Of a DNA stretch of 64,000 bases, positions 25,588-34,357 are shown piece after piece (the stretch's first letter is position 1; every line of letters starts with the position of its first letter). Made by a program: the position numbers and the translations under genes. The DNA lies in NCBI RefSeq assembly GCF_001836165.1, contig NZ_KV827683.1:57896-121895 (forward strand). The letters run 5' to 3'. A model generated the notes under the pieces. That model was not told where the DNA came from. It did not search any database and saw nothing but the letters and a program-made list of their open reading frames with translations. The DNA comes from Corynebacterium sp. HMSC036D02 (GTDB lineage: Bacteria; Actinomycetota; Actinomycetes; Mycobacteriales; Mycobacteriaceae).

Positions 25588-26181
25588 GTGGCAGACAACA
25601 CCGACGCAACCGAGCTGTTGGGGCGCGATGCCTCACGCGAACTCGATGACGTTACCGAACCCGATGACGCCTTCCTCATTGCCAGCGAACAAGAACAAAG
25701 CGTTCAAGCGCCACGCCGCGCGCTCGTTGTGATCGTCACCGATCACCCGGATGAGGCGGCCCAGGACACATCGCGCTTGGCTGGTGAACTGCTGGCTGAA
25801 GCCGAGTTCACCGTTGACGGCGCAGTGATTGTCCGCTCCAAGAAGTCCAAGATCCGGCAGGCTATCGAGACCGGCGTGGTCGGGGGAGTCGACTTGGTGC
25901 TCACGATTGGCGGCACGGGAGTCGGCCCGCGTGATAAGACTCCGGAGGCAACCCGCGCAGTGCTGGACCAAATGGTTCCGGGCGTAGCGCAAGCGTTGCG
26001 CTCTTCCGGCCAGGCTTGTGGCGCGGTGGATGCGTGCATCTCCCGCGGTATTTCGGGAGTGTCTGGGTCAACGGTCATCGTTAACGTCGCGTCGTCCCGC
26101 GCGGCGGTGCGCGATGGCATGGCCACTTTGACGCCGCTGGTGCACCACCTCGTTGATCAGCTGCAGAAATCCAGCGTCTAA
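25588..26181 (+). CDS. MoaB/Mog-like molybdopterin-binding domain protein
   Basis: I choose GTG 25588 (ADNTDATELLGRDASRELDD follows) because AAGGAG sits 7 nt upstream; the open frame starts at 25498. The 197-residue protein has an acidic N-terminal part (1-40) and a MoaB/MogA domain: LVVIVTDHPDE, LVLTIGGTGVGPRDKTPEAT and GVSGSTVIVNVASS. In this location mycobacteria encode moaB2. Enzymes of this family adenylylate molybdopterin, but no other Mo-cofactor genes lie nearby apart from the MoeA-like glp, which has a division role. The physiological job here is uncertain. Confidence 0.85.
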   Translation: MADNTDATELLGRDASRELDDVTEPDDAFLIASEQEQSVQAPRRALVVIVTDHPDEAAQDTSRLAGELLAEAEFTVDGAVIVRSKKSKIRQAIETGVVGGVDLVLTIGGTGVGPRDKTPEATRAVLDQMVPGVAQALRSSGQACGAVDACISRGISGVSGSTVIVNVASSRAAVRDGMATLTPLVHHLVDQLQKSSV

Positions 26182-26444
26182 TGGCCGAACCCACGCCACG
26201 CTCCTCGCGTCCGCGCCGTCGTCGAGCTCAGCGTCCGTCGACCGCTGAGAATTACGATCGCAGTTTCGATGTCCCCAGCGGGCCGGTACCCCATGCTGCT
26301 TCCGCTGTTGCGGGTAGCGACGAACTGCGCACCGTGAATTTCGACGGGGACACACAGGTGCCCGGAGGCGACGGTGACGATGATGTCACCGGTGAGGCTT
26401 TCTACCGCGAGAATATGCCGCCGCACTTTGGTACTACGCAGTAG
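26181..26444 (+). CDS. Small conserved hypothetical protein
   Basis: The 87-residue polar protein begins MAEPTPRSSRPRRRRAQRPS: a basic N-terminus and an acidic middle (DGDTQVPGGDGDDDV). It overlaps the preceding gene (TAATG) and a terminator follows, so it is probably real and co-translated. Corynebacteria have a short gene at this place between the MoaB-like gene and mscL. No domain is visible and it is probably disordered. Confidence 0.6.
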   Translation: MAEPTPRSSRPRRRRAQRPSTAENYDRSFDVPSGPVPHAASAVAGSDELRTVNFDGDTQVPGGDGDDDVTGEAFYRENMPPHFGTTQ

Positions 26445-26472
26445 CGCGTCGAGGGCCTAGAGCGCATAAGGA

Positions 26473-26513
26473 AATCCCGCAGAGCTTCAGCATTGTGCAG
26501 GCTCTGCGGGATT
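26473..26513. terminator. Bidirectional terminator between the pepD operon and mscL
   Basis: A 13-bp perfect stem, AATCCCGCAGAGC (26473-26485) with its complement (26501-26513), has a 15-nt loop. It separates convergent genes. Confidence 0.75.
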
Positions 26514-26531
26514 GCAGGTTTTGCTTGTGAA

Positions 26532-26960
26532 TTAGAAGCTGGAACCTGGCTTCTCAGTGGTGGTGCCACCGTTCTCAGCAGCGAGCAGGTCGCGGATCTC
26601 AGCGAGCAGCTGCTCGGCGGTCGGAGCCGGCTCCTCCGGGTCAACACCCTGGCGGCGCTTAGTGCGCTCGGTGACGGCGTTGAGCGGAGCGACAATGACG
26701 AAGTAGATGACGGCGGCGACGATCAGGAAGTTGATGAGTGCCGTGATGACCGCACCAAAGTCAAGGAAGGTCTCGGGATTGTCGGTAATCGCGAAGCCCA
26801 GGCCACCGAAGTCCGGGGAACCGAAGGAGTTGATCAGCGGCTGGATGAGGTGGTCCGTGATGGAGGTGACGATTGCGGTGAATGCAGCACCGATGATGAC
26901 GGCCACGGCTAGCTCGATGACGTTGCCGCGCAAGATGAAATCTTTAAAGCCCTTAAGCAT
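26532..26960 (-). CDS. mscL: Large-conductance mechanosensitive channel MscL
   Basis: The 142 residues begin MLKGFKDFILRGNVIELAVA, the family N-terminus, with the first pore helix (VAVIIGAAFTAIVTSITDHL), a periplasmic loop and the second helix (ALINFLIVAAVIYFVIVAPL). A cytoplasmic helix (EQLLAEIRDLLAAENG) forms the pentamer bundle. It opens on hypo-osmotic shock. It is conserved downstream of mprAB-pepD. BetP at 38263 handles the opposite stress. Confidence 0.97.
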   Translation of the reverse strand: MLKGFKDFILRGNVIELAVAVIIGAAFTAIVTSITDHLIQPLINSFGSPDFGGLGFAITDNPETFLDFGAVITALINFLIVAAVIYFVIVAPLNAVTERTKRRQGVDPEEPAPTAEQLLAEIRDLLAAENGGTTTEKPGSSF

Positions 26961-27337
26961 GGGAATATGTCCTTTTCTGCGGAGTAATTGCTTCTTCGGT
27001 AGCGCGCGGCTGCGTCGCAGTGCGCGCGGTGAGTGCTCTAACGCTGTTCAGGGAGGTGGCACCTAGCACGTTTATAACCTGAAGGAGCCCGATTGAGAGA
27101 GAGTCTTGAAGCATAGGAGTGCTTCCTCGGGAAGAAACATCGGGGGAAACTTGCGGGGAATAGAAAAGACCACTGTTGAGCGCTTACGGCATGCGTTGCC
27201 ACGACGTTGTGAGACAGGAGAGACGCACAAACATTAGCGCCTGAGTGGATGCGCCCATACTAGGCAGAGATTGTTGGTGGTGGCAACATCCCGCGGCACC
27301 ATTGATGCGCAAACGCGGCGATCTTCACAGTGTCATC
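26961..27337. other. Intergenic region upstream of mscL with no recognised feature
   Basis: The 377-bp gap lies between the mscL start and the end of the SAF gene, both on the minus strand. It should hold the mscL promoter. I see no gene, RNA or clear repeat in it. Confidence 0.5.
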
Positions 27338-27982
27338 TTAATTGTGGGCACGGTCGCCCACGATGACGACCGTGAGCGGTTGCGCAAGGGAAGCGGCAGC
27401 GACGTCCTCGGCCGCCTCGGCGGGGAGGGCAACGAGCAGCGATTGTGTGCGTGTATCATCTTCGCCTGTTCCCACCGACACGACGCGAGCGCCACGGGCA
27501 ATAGTCGTTCCGCGTGCGGGGGCGGTACCGTCGGGGCCACCCTCGGCCGTGCCGACGATATTGACCGTATCGCCGTGGTGGAGGTTACGAGAAATCTCCG
27601 GCTCAGCCAGCGTAAGCGGGATGAGGTGGCCGTTGTCCATCCCGAAATCTGCGACGAGATCTGAGCTGAGTAGGCGAGTGGTGGTCAAGATTTCGCCAGC
27701 GCTCGCGGCCGCTACCAGCACGCGTCCCACGGCATCCTCTGGGTTATTTCCCAACGCCGTGGCGGGAAGAGCGGAGGAGGGGACGCGGGCCACGGAGACA
27801 TCGCCAAGCGTTAGCGTCTCCCCGGCCGCCACGTCCCGGGCCATGACCACGACGTGGGGCTGCTCACGCGTGGAAGCGAGCGCACTGGCTGCGGCGGTCA
27901 CGAGCAGGACAGCTGCGATAACGCGGCGCAGGAGCACACTGCGGCGATGTCCCGGGGTGCGCAGAACATGTAGAAAATCCAT
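27338..27982 (-). CDS. SAF-domain protein (CpaB/RcpC-like)
   Basis: The 214 residues have a basic start, one hydrophobic helix (LLRRVIAAVLLVTAAASALA, about 18-38) and a SAF domain (VVVMARDVAAGETLTLGDVS and GRVLVAAASAGEILTTTRLL). The rest, about 110 residues, is beta-rich. SAF proteins help assemble pili or flagella (CpaB), but no pilus genes are in the window. The place between mscL and the formyl-THF ligase is conserved in corynebacteria. Secreted or anchored, function unknown. Confidence 0.8.
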   Translation of the reverse strand: MDFLHVLRTPGHRRSVLLRRVIAAVLLVTAAASALASTREQPHVVVMARDVAAGETLTLGDVSVARVPSSALPATALGNNPEDAVGRVLVAAASAGEILTTTRLLSSDLVADFGMDNGHLIPLTLAEPEISRNLHHGDTVNIVGTAEGGPDGTAPARGTTIARGARVVSVGTGEDDTRTQSLLVALPAEAAEDVAAASLAQPLTVVIVGDRAHN

Positions 27983-28037
27983 ACCTTCTTAGACTGCGCG
28001 TGGCGCCGCGTGGTTCCCGGGCGGGGCCCGAAAGCGA

Positions 28038-28604
28038 TTAAAGCCAGCGCATCCCGCGCTCGGTGAGGACGCCATCGACTGGGCGGTCGTGCTCATCGAA
28101 GGGGACATCGCGGACCTCGCTGGAATGCACCAAGGCAACGACAGGCGGGCGTCCAGTGGGGAGGGGAGTGAGCGCGCGGTCGTAGTACCCCGCTCCCTTG
28201 CCCAAGCGCATGCCAGATTCGCTCACTGCCATCGCGGGCGCGAGGATGAGATCAAGTCGCGCCAAGACATTGCTACTGTGGCGTTGCCCGACGGGCTCTG
28301 CAATTCCTAATGCCCCCGGGCGCATGGCCTCTGGCCCGCCATACAGCGTCCATAAAAGCTCACCGTTTTTGCCGGAAATGGGCAGGTAGACCTCCTTGCA
28401 AAGCGCTGCCACGGTCTCTACGAAGTTGGGCCCGCCGGGCTCTGTGCCCAGGGGGTGGTAGGCGGCAATCCGCATCGCGGGAGTAAGTAACTCACCCACA
28501 CCGGCGCACCACGCAGCATTGTCATCAGCGCGCTGCTCGGCGCTGCGCTCGCGCCGAGCGTTCAGGAGTAAGGATCTTAAGGCGTCCTTGGGGGAGGTCG
28601 TCAT
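28038..28604 (-). CDS. 5-formyltetrahydrofolate cyclo-ligase
   Basis: The 188 residues carry the MTHFS signature: AYHPLGTEPGGPNFVETVAA, then LDLILAPAMAVSESGMRLGKGAGYYDRAL, with the ATP-binding basic/glycine motif RLGKGAGYYDR. The enzyme turns 5-formyl-THF into methenyl-THF with ATP. A -10-like TATGAT ends 8 nt before the ATG, so the mRNA may be leaderless. It is divergent from galU with 70 bp between starts, an order conserved in mycobacteria. Confidence 0.93.
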   Translation of the reverse strand: MTTSPKDALRSLLLNARRERSAEQRADDNAAWCAGVGELLTPAMRIAAYHPLGTEPGGPNFVETVAALCKEVYLPISGKNGELLWTLYGGPEAMRPGALGIAEPVGQRHSSNVLARLDLILAPAMAVSESGMRLGKGAGYYDRALTPLPTGRPPVVALVHSSEVRDVPFDEHDRPVDGVLTERGMRWL

Positions 28605-28661
28605 AGGCTTTAATCATAGCGGGACGGCGTAGCGCAGCACGGGAGCGCGGGGGATGCATTG

Positions 28662-28674
28662 TAAAGTGGAACTT
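28662..28674 (+). promoter_or_regulatory. Leaderless galU promoter (-10 TAAAGT, 7 nt)
   Basis: TAAAGT at 28662-28667 is followed by 7 nt and ATG 28675. This favours 28675 over the upstream ATG at 28654, which lies before the promoter. Confidence 0.6.
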
Positions 28675-29604
28675 ATGGCTATTGCACACGAGGATTCCCA
28701 TACCGGGATCGCTACGGTCGTTGTCCCCGCTGCTGGCATGGGCACACGCTTTTTGCCCGCCACCAAGACCGTACCGAAGGAGCTGCTCCCCGTCGTTGAT
28801 ACGCCGGGCATTGAACTCATCGCGGAAGAGGCCGCGTCCGTGGGCGCCCAGCGCCTCGCGGTGATCACCGCGCCGAACAAGCAGGAAGTGATGCGGCACT
28901 TCGATGAGTTCCCTGATCTTGTTGAGACCCTCGACGCTCGCGGCAAAGATGAGCAAGTAGCCAAGGTCAAGCGCGCTGCCCAGTTGATTCACCCGATTTC
29001 CGTGGAGCAGGAAAAGCCGCTGGGCCTGGGGCACGCGGTGGGCTTGGCGGAATCTGTGCTGGAGGATGACGAAGAATTCTTCGCCGTCATGCTCCCGGAT
29101 GATATTGTCCTGCCGGCCACCGTCATGGGGGAGATGGCCCGCGTTCGTGCAGCGCTGGGTGGTAGCGTGCTGTGCGCCTTCGAGGTATCGCGCGAAGAGA
29201 CCTATAACTACGGCGTCTTCGATGTCGAGGACACCAACGCGCCGGGCGTGAAGAAGGTTGTGGGCATGGTGGAGAAGCCGGATCCGGAAGATGCGCCTTC
29301 GAACCTCGTGGCCACTGGGCGCTATCTGCTCGACAGGAAGATTTTTGATGCCCTTCGCCGCATCAAGCCAGGCAAGGGCGGGGAGCTGCAGCTGACCGAC
29401 GCCATTGAGCTCCTCATTAAGGAAGGCCACCCCGTTCACGTCGTAGTCCACCAAGGCAAGCGTCACGACTTGGGCAACCCGGGCGGCTACATCCCAGCCA
29501 ACGTTGACTTTGGTCTGCGCAATGAGAAGTACGGCCCCGCGCTCTACAAGGCAATCAAGAAGATTGTGGAGGACTACGAAGAAGAAAAAGGGCTGAAGGC
29601 CTAA
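28675..29604 (+). CDS. galU: UTP-glucose-1-phosphate uridylyltransferase
   Basis: The 309 residues start MAIAHEDSHTGIATVVVPAA and include the nucleotide-binding loop AAGMGTRFLPATKTVPKELL, then VVDTPGIELI, and the GalU region KPLGLGHAVGLAESVL and VMLPDD. The enzyme makes UDP-glucose, the precursor for cell-wall glycans and trehalose, and a possible substrate for SqdB at 61783. It is followed by glp-rimJ-glpR. Confidence 0.96.
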   Translation: MAIAHEDSHTGIATVVVPAAGMGTRFLPATKTVPKELLPVVDTPGIELIAEEAASVGAQRLAVITAPNKQEVMRHFDEFPDLVETLDARGKDEQVAKVKRAAQLIHPISVEQEKPLGLGHAVGLAESVLEDDEEFFAVMLPDDIVLPATVMGEMARVRAALGGSVLCAFEVSREETYNYGVFDVEDTNAPGVKKVVGMVEKPDPEDAPSNLVATGRYLLDRKIFDALRRIKPGKGGELQLTDAIELLIKEGHPVHVVVHQGKRHDLGNPGGYIPANVDFGLRNEKYGPALYKAIKKIVEDYEEEKGLKA

Positions 29605-29692
29605 GCCTTCACACGCCTAGCGCGCTAAGCTCTACTCCAGTAACTTCCACCCCTTTAGACCCCACATACCCCAGAGTAAAGGCAGGCGGTAC

Positions 29693-30985
29693 ATGCGTTC
29701 GGTCGATGACCAGATGGCGTTCATTCTTGATGCAGCGATGACTCCCGAGCCGGTACGCATCGCCATCGCGAATGCCCTAGGTCTCAAGTGCGCGGAGGAG
29801 GTGCAGGCAAACCAGCCGCTCCCGGGGTTTCCGCAAGCAGCCATTGATGGCTATGCCGTGCGTGCCGTGGACGTCGGGGGAGAAAAAGCTCTCAAGGCAC
29901 GCTCGCGCCACGACTCCGAGGATGCTGATGCTCCTGCCTCGGAGACTGAAATTGAGCGCTCGCTTCCGGTGGTAGGGGAGGTTCCGGCAGGCTCGCGCCA
30001 GCCTTTGCGTTTGCAGCCCAAGCAAGCGGTGCGCGTCTACACGGGTGCGCCGTTGCCGACGCTTGCCGACGCCGTCCTTCCCCTCGAATGGACGGACCGC
30101 GGCCGCAAGCGTGTGACCTCGCACCGCCCGGTGCGTTCGGGCGACTTCGTGCGCCGCGTGGGCGATGACATTCAGCCCGGGGATGTTGCCGTGTCTTCCG
30201 GAACCATCTTGGGCCCCGCACAAATTGGCCTGCTCGCGGCAGTGGGACGCTCAAAGGTGTTGGCGTATCCGCGTCCACGCGTGACCATCGTGTCCTATGG
30301 TAAGGAGCTTGTCGACGTCGACCGTGAACCCGGCCTGGGTCAAGTCTTCGACGTGAACTCTTATTCGCTTGCGGCGGCCGCGAAGGAGGCCGGCGCCGAT
30401 GTGCATCGCGTCGGTATCGCAGCCGGCGAGCCGCGCCGCATGCGGGAGGCCTTGGAAACCTATCTGGCGCGCAGCGAGGTGCTGGTGATCTCCGGCGCCG
30501 TGGGTGGCGCAGGTTCGGAAGAAATCCGTGAGGTCCTCGATGAGTTGGGAGATGTGGATACCTCACGCGTAGCGATGCACCCAGGCTCGGTCCAGGGCTT
30601 TGGTCTGTTGGGGGAGGAGCGCATCCCGACCTTCCTGTTGCCCTCGAACCCGGTATCCGCGTTGGTGATCTTCGAGGTCTTTGTGCGCCCGCTGATCCGG
30701 CTCTCCCTGGGCAAGCGCAGCGGCCAACGCCGCGTGGTGCGTGCACGCGTGCTTAACCACATGGAATCCCGCCCGGGGCGCCGTGGTTATATTCGTGCCC
30801 GGCTGATGCGGGATGCAGACACCTCCGACTACCTGGTGGAAGGACTGGGCGGCGCGGCTGGCGCGCCGGCGCATTTGCTCGCCGGACTATCCGAGGCCAA
30901 CGCGATGATTCGCATCCCGGAGGAAGTGACAGAGATCCGCCCCGGGGACGTGGTGGACGTCCTGTTCCTGACCCAACGCAGCTAG
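29693..30985 (+). CDS. glp: Gephyrin-like MoeA homolog Glp
   Basis: The 430-residue protein is a MoeA fold: LPGFPQAAIDGYAVRAVDV, RVYTGAPLPTLADAVLPLEW, RPRVTIVSYGKELVDVDR, VLVISGAVGGAGSEEIREVL and PSNPVSALVIFEVFVRPLIR. MoeA inserts molybdate into the cofactor. In C. glutamicum, however, the homolog at this place (Glp) binds the FtsZ C-terminal tail and works with the membrane receptor GlpR in division. The presence of rimJ and a glpR-like gene next door argues for that role. The two roles cannot be separated from sequence alone. Confidence 0.85.
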   Translation: MRSVDDQMAFILDAAMTPEPVRIAIANALGLKCAEEVQANQPLPGFPQAAIDGYAVRAVDVGGEKALKARSRHDSEDADAPASETEIERSLPVVGEVPAGSRQPLRLQPKQAVRVYTGAPLPTLADAVLPLEWTDRGRKRVTSHRPVRSGDFVRRVGDDIQPGDVAVSSGTILGPAQIGLLAAVGRSKVLAYPRPRVTIVSYGKELVDVDREPGLGQVFDVNSYSLAAAAKEAGADVHRVGIAAGEPRRMREALETYLARSEVLVISGAVGGAGSEEIREVLDELGDVDTSRVAMHPGSVQGFGLLGEERIPTFLLPSNPVSALVIFEVFVRPLIRLSLGKRSGQRRVVRARVLNHMESRPGRRGYIRARLMRDADTSDYLVEGLGGAAGAPAHLLAGLSEANAMIRIPEEVTEIRPGDVVDVLFLTQRS

Positions 30986-31003
30986 CTGGCCACCGCCGAC
31001 ATC

Positions 31004-31720
31004 ATGCTTGATCCTTTCGGTACCGCCGCGGGGCGCTTTTCTACTCCCGCCAGCGGCGAGGTCAACCCCGGCCACCCTGGATGGCCAGAAGCTACGCCTG
31101 CGGTTCAGTTGCGAGCGTCTCGCGTCTTCCCGCGCGGGGCGACGGTGCGCCTGCGCCCCCTGTTGCGCCGGGACGGTGAGTCGTGGCGGCGGCAGCGCAT
31201 CGAGGATAAGGATTTCCTTAAATCTGTGGAGCCGACTCTGCCGACGTCGTGGGATGCGGCACATTCGCAGTCGGCATGGTGGAATCACCTGATGTTTTTG
31301 CGTGATTCGGCCCGCGCTGGAACTGTGGTGCCGCTCGTTATCGACGTCGATGGTCAGTTCCGCGGGCAGTTGACCTTAGGGAATATTCAGCATGGTGGGG
31401 TCAGCGAGTGCTGGATTGGCTATTGGGTTCATTCCGCGGTGCACGGAGCTGGCGTGGCTACTGCCGCCTGCGCTCTCGGCGTGGACCATGCTTTTTACCG
31501 TGTAGGGTTGCATCGTGTGACAGCCACCTATCTGCCGGAGAATCCTGCTTCAGGCAAGGTACTGCACAGCAACGGGTTTCGGGATGAAGGCTTCCTGCGT
31601 CGCAACCTGCATATCGACGGCGCGTGGAGGGACCACCACTTCTTGGCACTGAATCGTGAGGATTTTGCTTCCGGGGCGGTGGAGCGCTTGCGCGCGACGG
31701 GCCGCCTCAGCGGTGCTTAG
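31004..31720 (+). CDS. rimJ: GNAT N-acetyltransferase, RimJ-like
   Basis: The 238-residue protein has RimJ/RimL features: VRLRPLLRRDGESWRRQRIE, IDVDGQFRGQLTLGNIQHGG, then WIGYWVHSAVHGAGVATAAC (acetyl-CoA pyrophosphate loop) and RVTATYLPENPASGKVLHSN. RimJ acetylates N-terminal residues; the true target here is unknown. It lies 18 nt after glp, as in mycobacteria (Rv0995) and corynebacteria. Confidence 0.88.
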   Translation: MLDPFGTAAGRFSTPASGEVNPGHPGWPEATPAVQLRASRVFPRGATVRLRPLLRRDGESWRRQRIEDKDFLKSVEPTLPTSWDAAHSQSAWWNHLMFLRDSARAGTVVPLVIDVDGQFRGQLTLGNIQHGGVSECWIGYWVHSAVHGAGVATAACALGVDHAFYRVGLHRVTATYLPENPASGKVLHSNGFRDEGFLRRNLHIDGAWRDHHFLALNREDFASGAVERLRATGRLSGA

Positions 31721-31887
31721 CCGATGCTGAGACAGCAGATATTCCAGCAGATATTTTAGGTCAACTACCTCTGCTTTCACTTAAGTAACAACCTTGTAAT
31801 TTATGGTCTCGTTGATGCCCACAGGCTGGGGTTGGGCGGCTAGAGTAGGGGCCTAGTTATATTCCCTTTTTTCGTCGACCCCTGAAA

Positions 31888-33132
31888 GTGGGACACAGCC
31901 GCATGATGACTGCCGTGCCGATCATTCTCGTAATCGTGTTGTGGCTCTTCATCCTCGCCCCGTTGCTTTTGCGTTCGCAACGCCCGATGAGCCATACAGG
32001 TGAGGCCTTTGAAGAGACCCGCGTGCTCTTCGAAGGCGATTCCGGCTCCGTGCCGGGCCGTCCTAAGCCGCGCTTGAGCAAGGAAGATGTCCGCCTGAGT
32101 TCCCAGGCAGGGGCGGAGGCTGATGCTGAGGAGGCAGGCTACGAGTTGGTCGAGGCCGAAGGCGTCAGTGAGGATTCTCAATCCGGCCGCGCTGCGGCTG
32201 ATGCTGCTGAGCAGCCAGATGTCGCCGACACGATTGACGGCGAAGTTCTCGAGGCTGAAGATGCGGAAGAGGATTTCGAGCTAGCAGCGGAACCTGAGCA
32301 TGATACCGAAAATGAGCACGACCTCGATAATGATATTGAGAGCGTTGAAGCGAACGCAGCTGAGGTTTTCACGGCTCCGGCCAACGCTAGCGTCGCAGAA
32401 GATGCTTACAGCTTGGATGACTCCTATACCTCTCCGGTCGATTTGATGTACCCGGGTGCTATTGACTCTGTGGACCAGACTCCGGAGGACACCATCGCCG
32501 AGGAGGCAGACGGCGCTTATGATGCTCTGGAGCAGGAAGAAACCACGGCGGTTGAGGGCGAGAGCATTGATGTCGCAGATACGAACTCCGCTGAGGACGC
32601 TGAAAACAACGGCAGCGATACCGAGCTCTCCGCGGAAGAGCTTGCCTTTGCGCAGCGCCGTCTTGGCCGCGGCGGCTGGGATCCGGTGAAGGAGAAGGAG
32701 GCTTCGGCCACGCGGTACCAGCGCCGCCAGCGCACGCTCATCGGCCTAGCCGTGGCGGTGGTCGCAACGGTATGCCTGGGCATCGTCGTGGGCGGTTGGA
32801 CCTGGTGGTTGGCGGGCATCGCTGGTGTTGTGACCACGGTCTACCTGGTGGCGCTGCGCGCCCAGGTGCGCCGCGAGCAGGAGCTACTTCGTCGCCGCGT
32901 CTACCACTTGCGCCGTGCGCGCTTGGGTGTGCGCAACGCGGAGAACCCTGCTGAGTCACTGCCGCCGAACCTGCGCCGCCCGGGCGCGCTCATCTTGGAA
33001 ATCGATGATGAAAGCCCGGACTTTGATTACCTTCCGGTGTACTCAGAGGATGATTCCGACGGCGGTTTCGATGGGCCGCATCCTTCCCCGCGCCAGCGGC
33101 GTGATGACCTCGCGGCACGGCGAGTCGGTTAA
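31888..33132 (+). CDS. GlpR-like membrane receptor of the Glp division module
   Basis: Start at GTG 31888 or ATG 31903, giving 414 or 409 residues. An N-terminal helix (AVPIILVIVLWLFILAPLLL) is followed by about 220 residues of very acidic, disordered sequence (EDAEEDFELAAEPEHDTENE). Then come a basic segment, two membrane helices (LIGLAVAVVATVCLGIVVGG; WWLAGIAGVVTTVYLVAL) and a basic/acidic tail. Order glp-rimJ-this gene and the topology match the corynebacterial Glp receptor, which recruits the Glp-FtsZ complex to the membrane. Assignment rests on synteny and topology. Confidence 0.75.
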   Translation: MGHSRMMTAVPIILVIVLWLFILAPLLLRSQRPMSHTGEAFEETRVLFEGDSGSVPGRPKPRLSKEDVRLSSQAGAEADAEEAGYELVEAEGVSEDSQSGRAAADAAEQPDVADTIDGEVLEAEDAEEDFELAAEPEHDTENEHDLDNDIESVEANAAEVFTAPANASVAEDAYSLDDSYTSPVDLMYPGAIDSVDQTPEDTIAEEADGAYDALEQEETTAVEGESIDVADTNSAEDAENNGSDTELSAEELAFAQRRLGRGGWDPVKEKEASATRYQRRQRTLIGLAVAVVATVCLGIVVGGWTWWLAGIAGVVTTVYLVALRAQVRREQELLRRRVYHLRRARLGVRNAENPAESLPPNLRRPGALILEIDDESPDFDYLPVYSEDDSDGGFDGPHPSPRQRRDDLAARRVG

Positions 33133-33172
33133 GCAGCACGTGAATGTGCCTTTCGTTCAAGCGCGCTGAGCG

Positions 33173-33790
33173 CTAGGCCGACCACACTCCCGAACTACCG
33201 CGGCGATGCGAGCCCATAAGGTGGGCGTCGACCATCCCGATGGCCGTCATGAGTGAAAAGCAGGTCACTGGGCCGACGAACTTGAACCCAGCCTTCTTCA
33301 AAGCCTTGGACATGTCCAAGGCTTCTTTTGTGTATTTCGGGATGTCCTCTTCGCTTTCTGGCGCAATCGTTTCTGCCGGCAAGAAGCTCCAAATGAATTC
33401 ATCCAGCCCGCCTTGCTCGCGCAGGGCCAGCGTGGCCTTGGCGTTGGCGAGCACCGCGTTGATCTTAAGGCGGTTGCGGATAATTTCTGGATTGTTCATG
33501 AGGCGTTCGACTTCTTCCTCGCCAAAGCTGGCCAGAAGGTCAGCATCAAAGCCGACGAAAGCAGCGCGGAAGGCTTCGCGTTTGCGCAACACGAGCTCCC
33601 AGCTCAGCCCGGCCTGGAAGCCTTCCAGACAGAGCCGTTCCAACAGAGCGGATTCCTCATGGACGGGCATGCCCCATTCGGTGTCGTAATACTCCTTGAG
33701 CAGTGGAGAAGTCATTGCCCACGCGGGGCGGCCAAGGCCCGCAGAGTCATATACAAGTTTCGTATCGTTTGCCATGTGTGTAGTAGTCAT
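33173..33790 (-). CDS. tag: DNA-3-methyladenine glycosylase I, zinc ligands altered
   Basis: The 205-residue protein is a Tag-family glycosylase: YYDTEWGMPVHEESALLERL, CLEGFQAGLSWELVLRKREA, then IIRNRLKINAVLANA and GFKFVGPVTCFSLMTAIGMV. It removes 3-methyladenine from DNA. Compared with E. coli Tag, whose zinc ligands are Cys4, His17, His175 and Cys179, the first is Pro (GRPAW), the second Tyr (YYDTEWG), the third is kept (DAHL) and the fourth is Ser (MGS). The zinc snap is probably absent. An AAAAGG site precedes the ATG; a start at the later MANDTK is possible. Confidence 0.88.
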   Translation of the reverse strand: MTTTHMANDTKLVYDSAGLGRPAWAMTSPLLKEYYDTEWGMPVHEESALLERLCLEGFQAGLSWELVLRKREAFRAAFVGFDADLLASFGEEEVERLMNNPEIIRNRLKINAVLANAKATLALREQGGLDEFIWSFLPAETIAPESEEDIPKYTKEALDMSKALKKAGFKFVGPVTCFSLMTAIGMVDAHLMGSHRRGSSGVWSA

Positions 33791-33814
33791 GCCTTTTTAG
33801 ACTGCAAAATCTAG

Positions 33815-34315
33815 CTATTGGTTCCCTGCTTCGTGCTCCAGCAGTAGCCGTTTTGCGGCCACACCCCCGCGATAGGAGCCTAGGCCGCCGCTGGCTGGCA
33901 CGACGCGATGGCACGGCACCACAATGGGAAGCGGGTTGCTGGCACAGGCGCTACCCGCGGCACGGGCAGCTTGAGCGCTACCGGCGGCGGTGGCAAGAGC
34001 CGAATAGGTCCAACGTTCGCCGAAGGGGATGTCGCGAAGCGCGCGTTGTGCTCGGTCGCGGAAGGCACGAGGAGTCGCCGGGACGGCGAGAAGCAACTCA
34101 AATTCCTTCCGGGTACCGGCAAAGTACTCGGCAATTTGTTGAGAGGCGTCGACAAGCACCGCGCCCGCAGAGCCAGGTTCGGTGACATCCGTGAGGCGTT
34201 GCATGCTTCCGAGATCCGGAGATTCGCCGTCGAAATATACGTGAGATAAACCCTGTGCAGATCCCACGAGGGTGAGACGGCCGAGGGGAGTGTCCAGAGA
34301 GGTCCACATGTGCAT
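33815..34315 (-). CDS. ogt: Methylated-DNA-[protein]-cysteine S-methyltransferase
   Basis: I start at 34315 (MHMWTSLDTPLGRLTLVGSA), giving 166 residues; a longer frame to 34840 lies over doxX and is not real. The active site is LPIVVPCHRVV with the methyl-accepting cysteine, and the DNA-binding helix region is FRDRAQRALRDIPFGERWTY. It repairs O6-methylguanine by suicide transfer. It lies next to tag, so the pair forms an alkylation repair unit on the minus strand. Confidence 0.93.
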   Translation of the reverse strand: MHMWTSLDTPLGRLTLVGSAQGLSHVYFDGESPDLGSMQRLTDVTEPGSAGAVLVDASQQIAEYFAGTRKEFELLLAVPATPRAFRDRAQRALRDIPFGERWTYSALATAAGSAQAARAAGSACASNPLPIVVPCHRVVPASGGLGSYRGGVAAKRLLLEHEAGNQ

Positions 34316-34357
34316 GTTGGGAGGGGAGTCCTTTCGGAGGGCGGTGGCCATCCAGGG

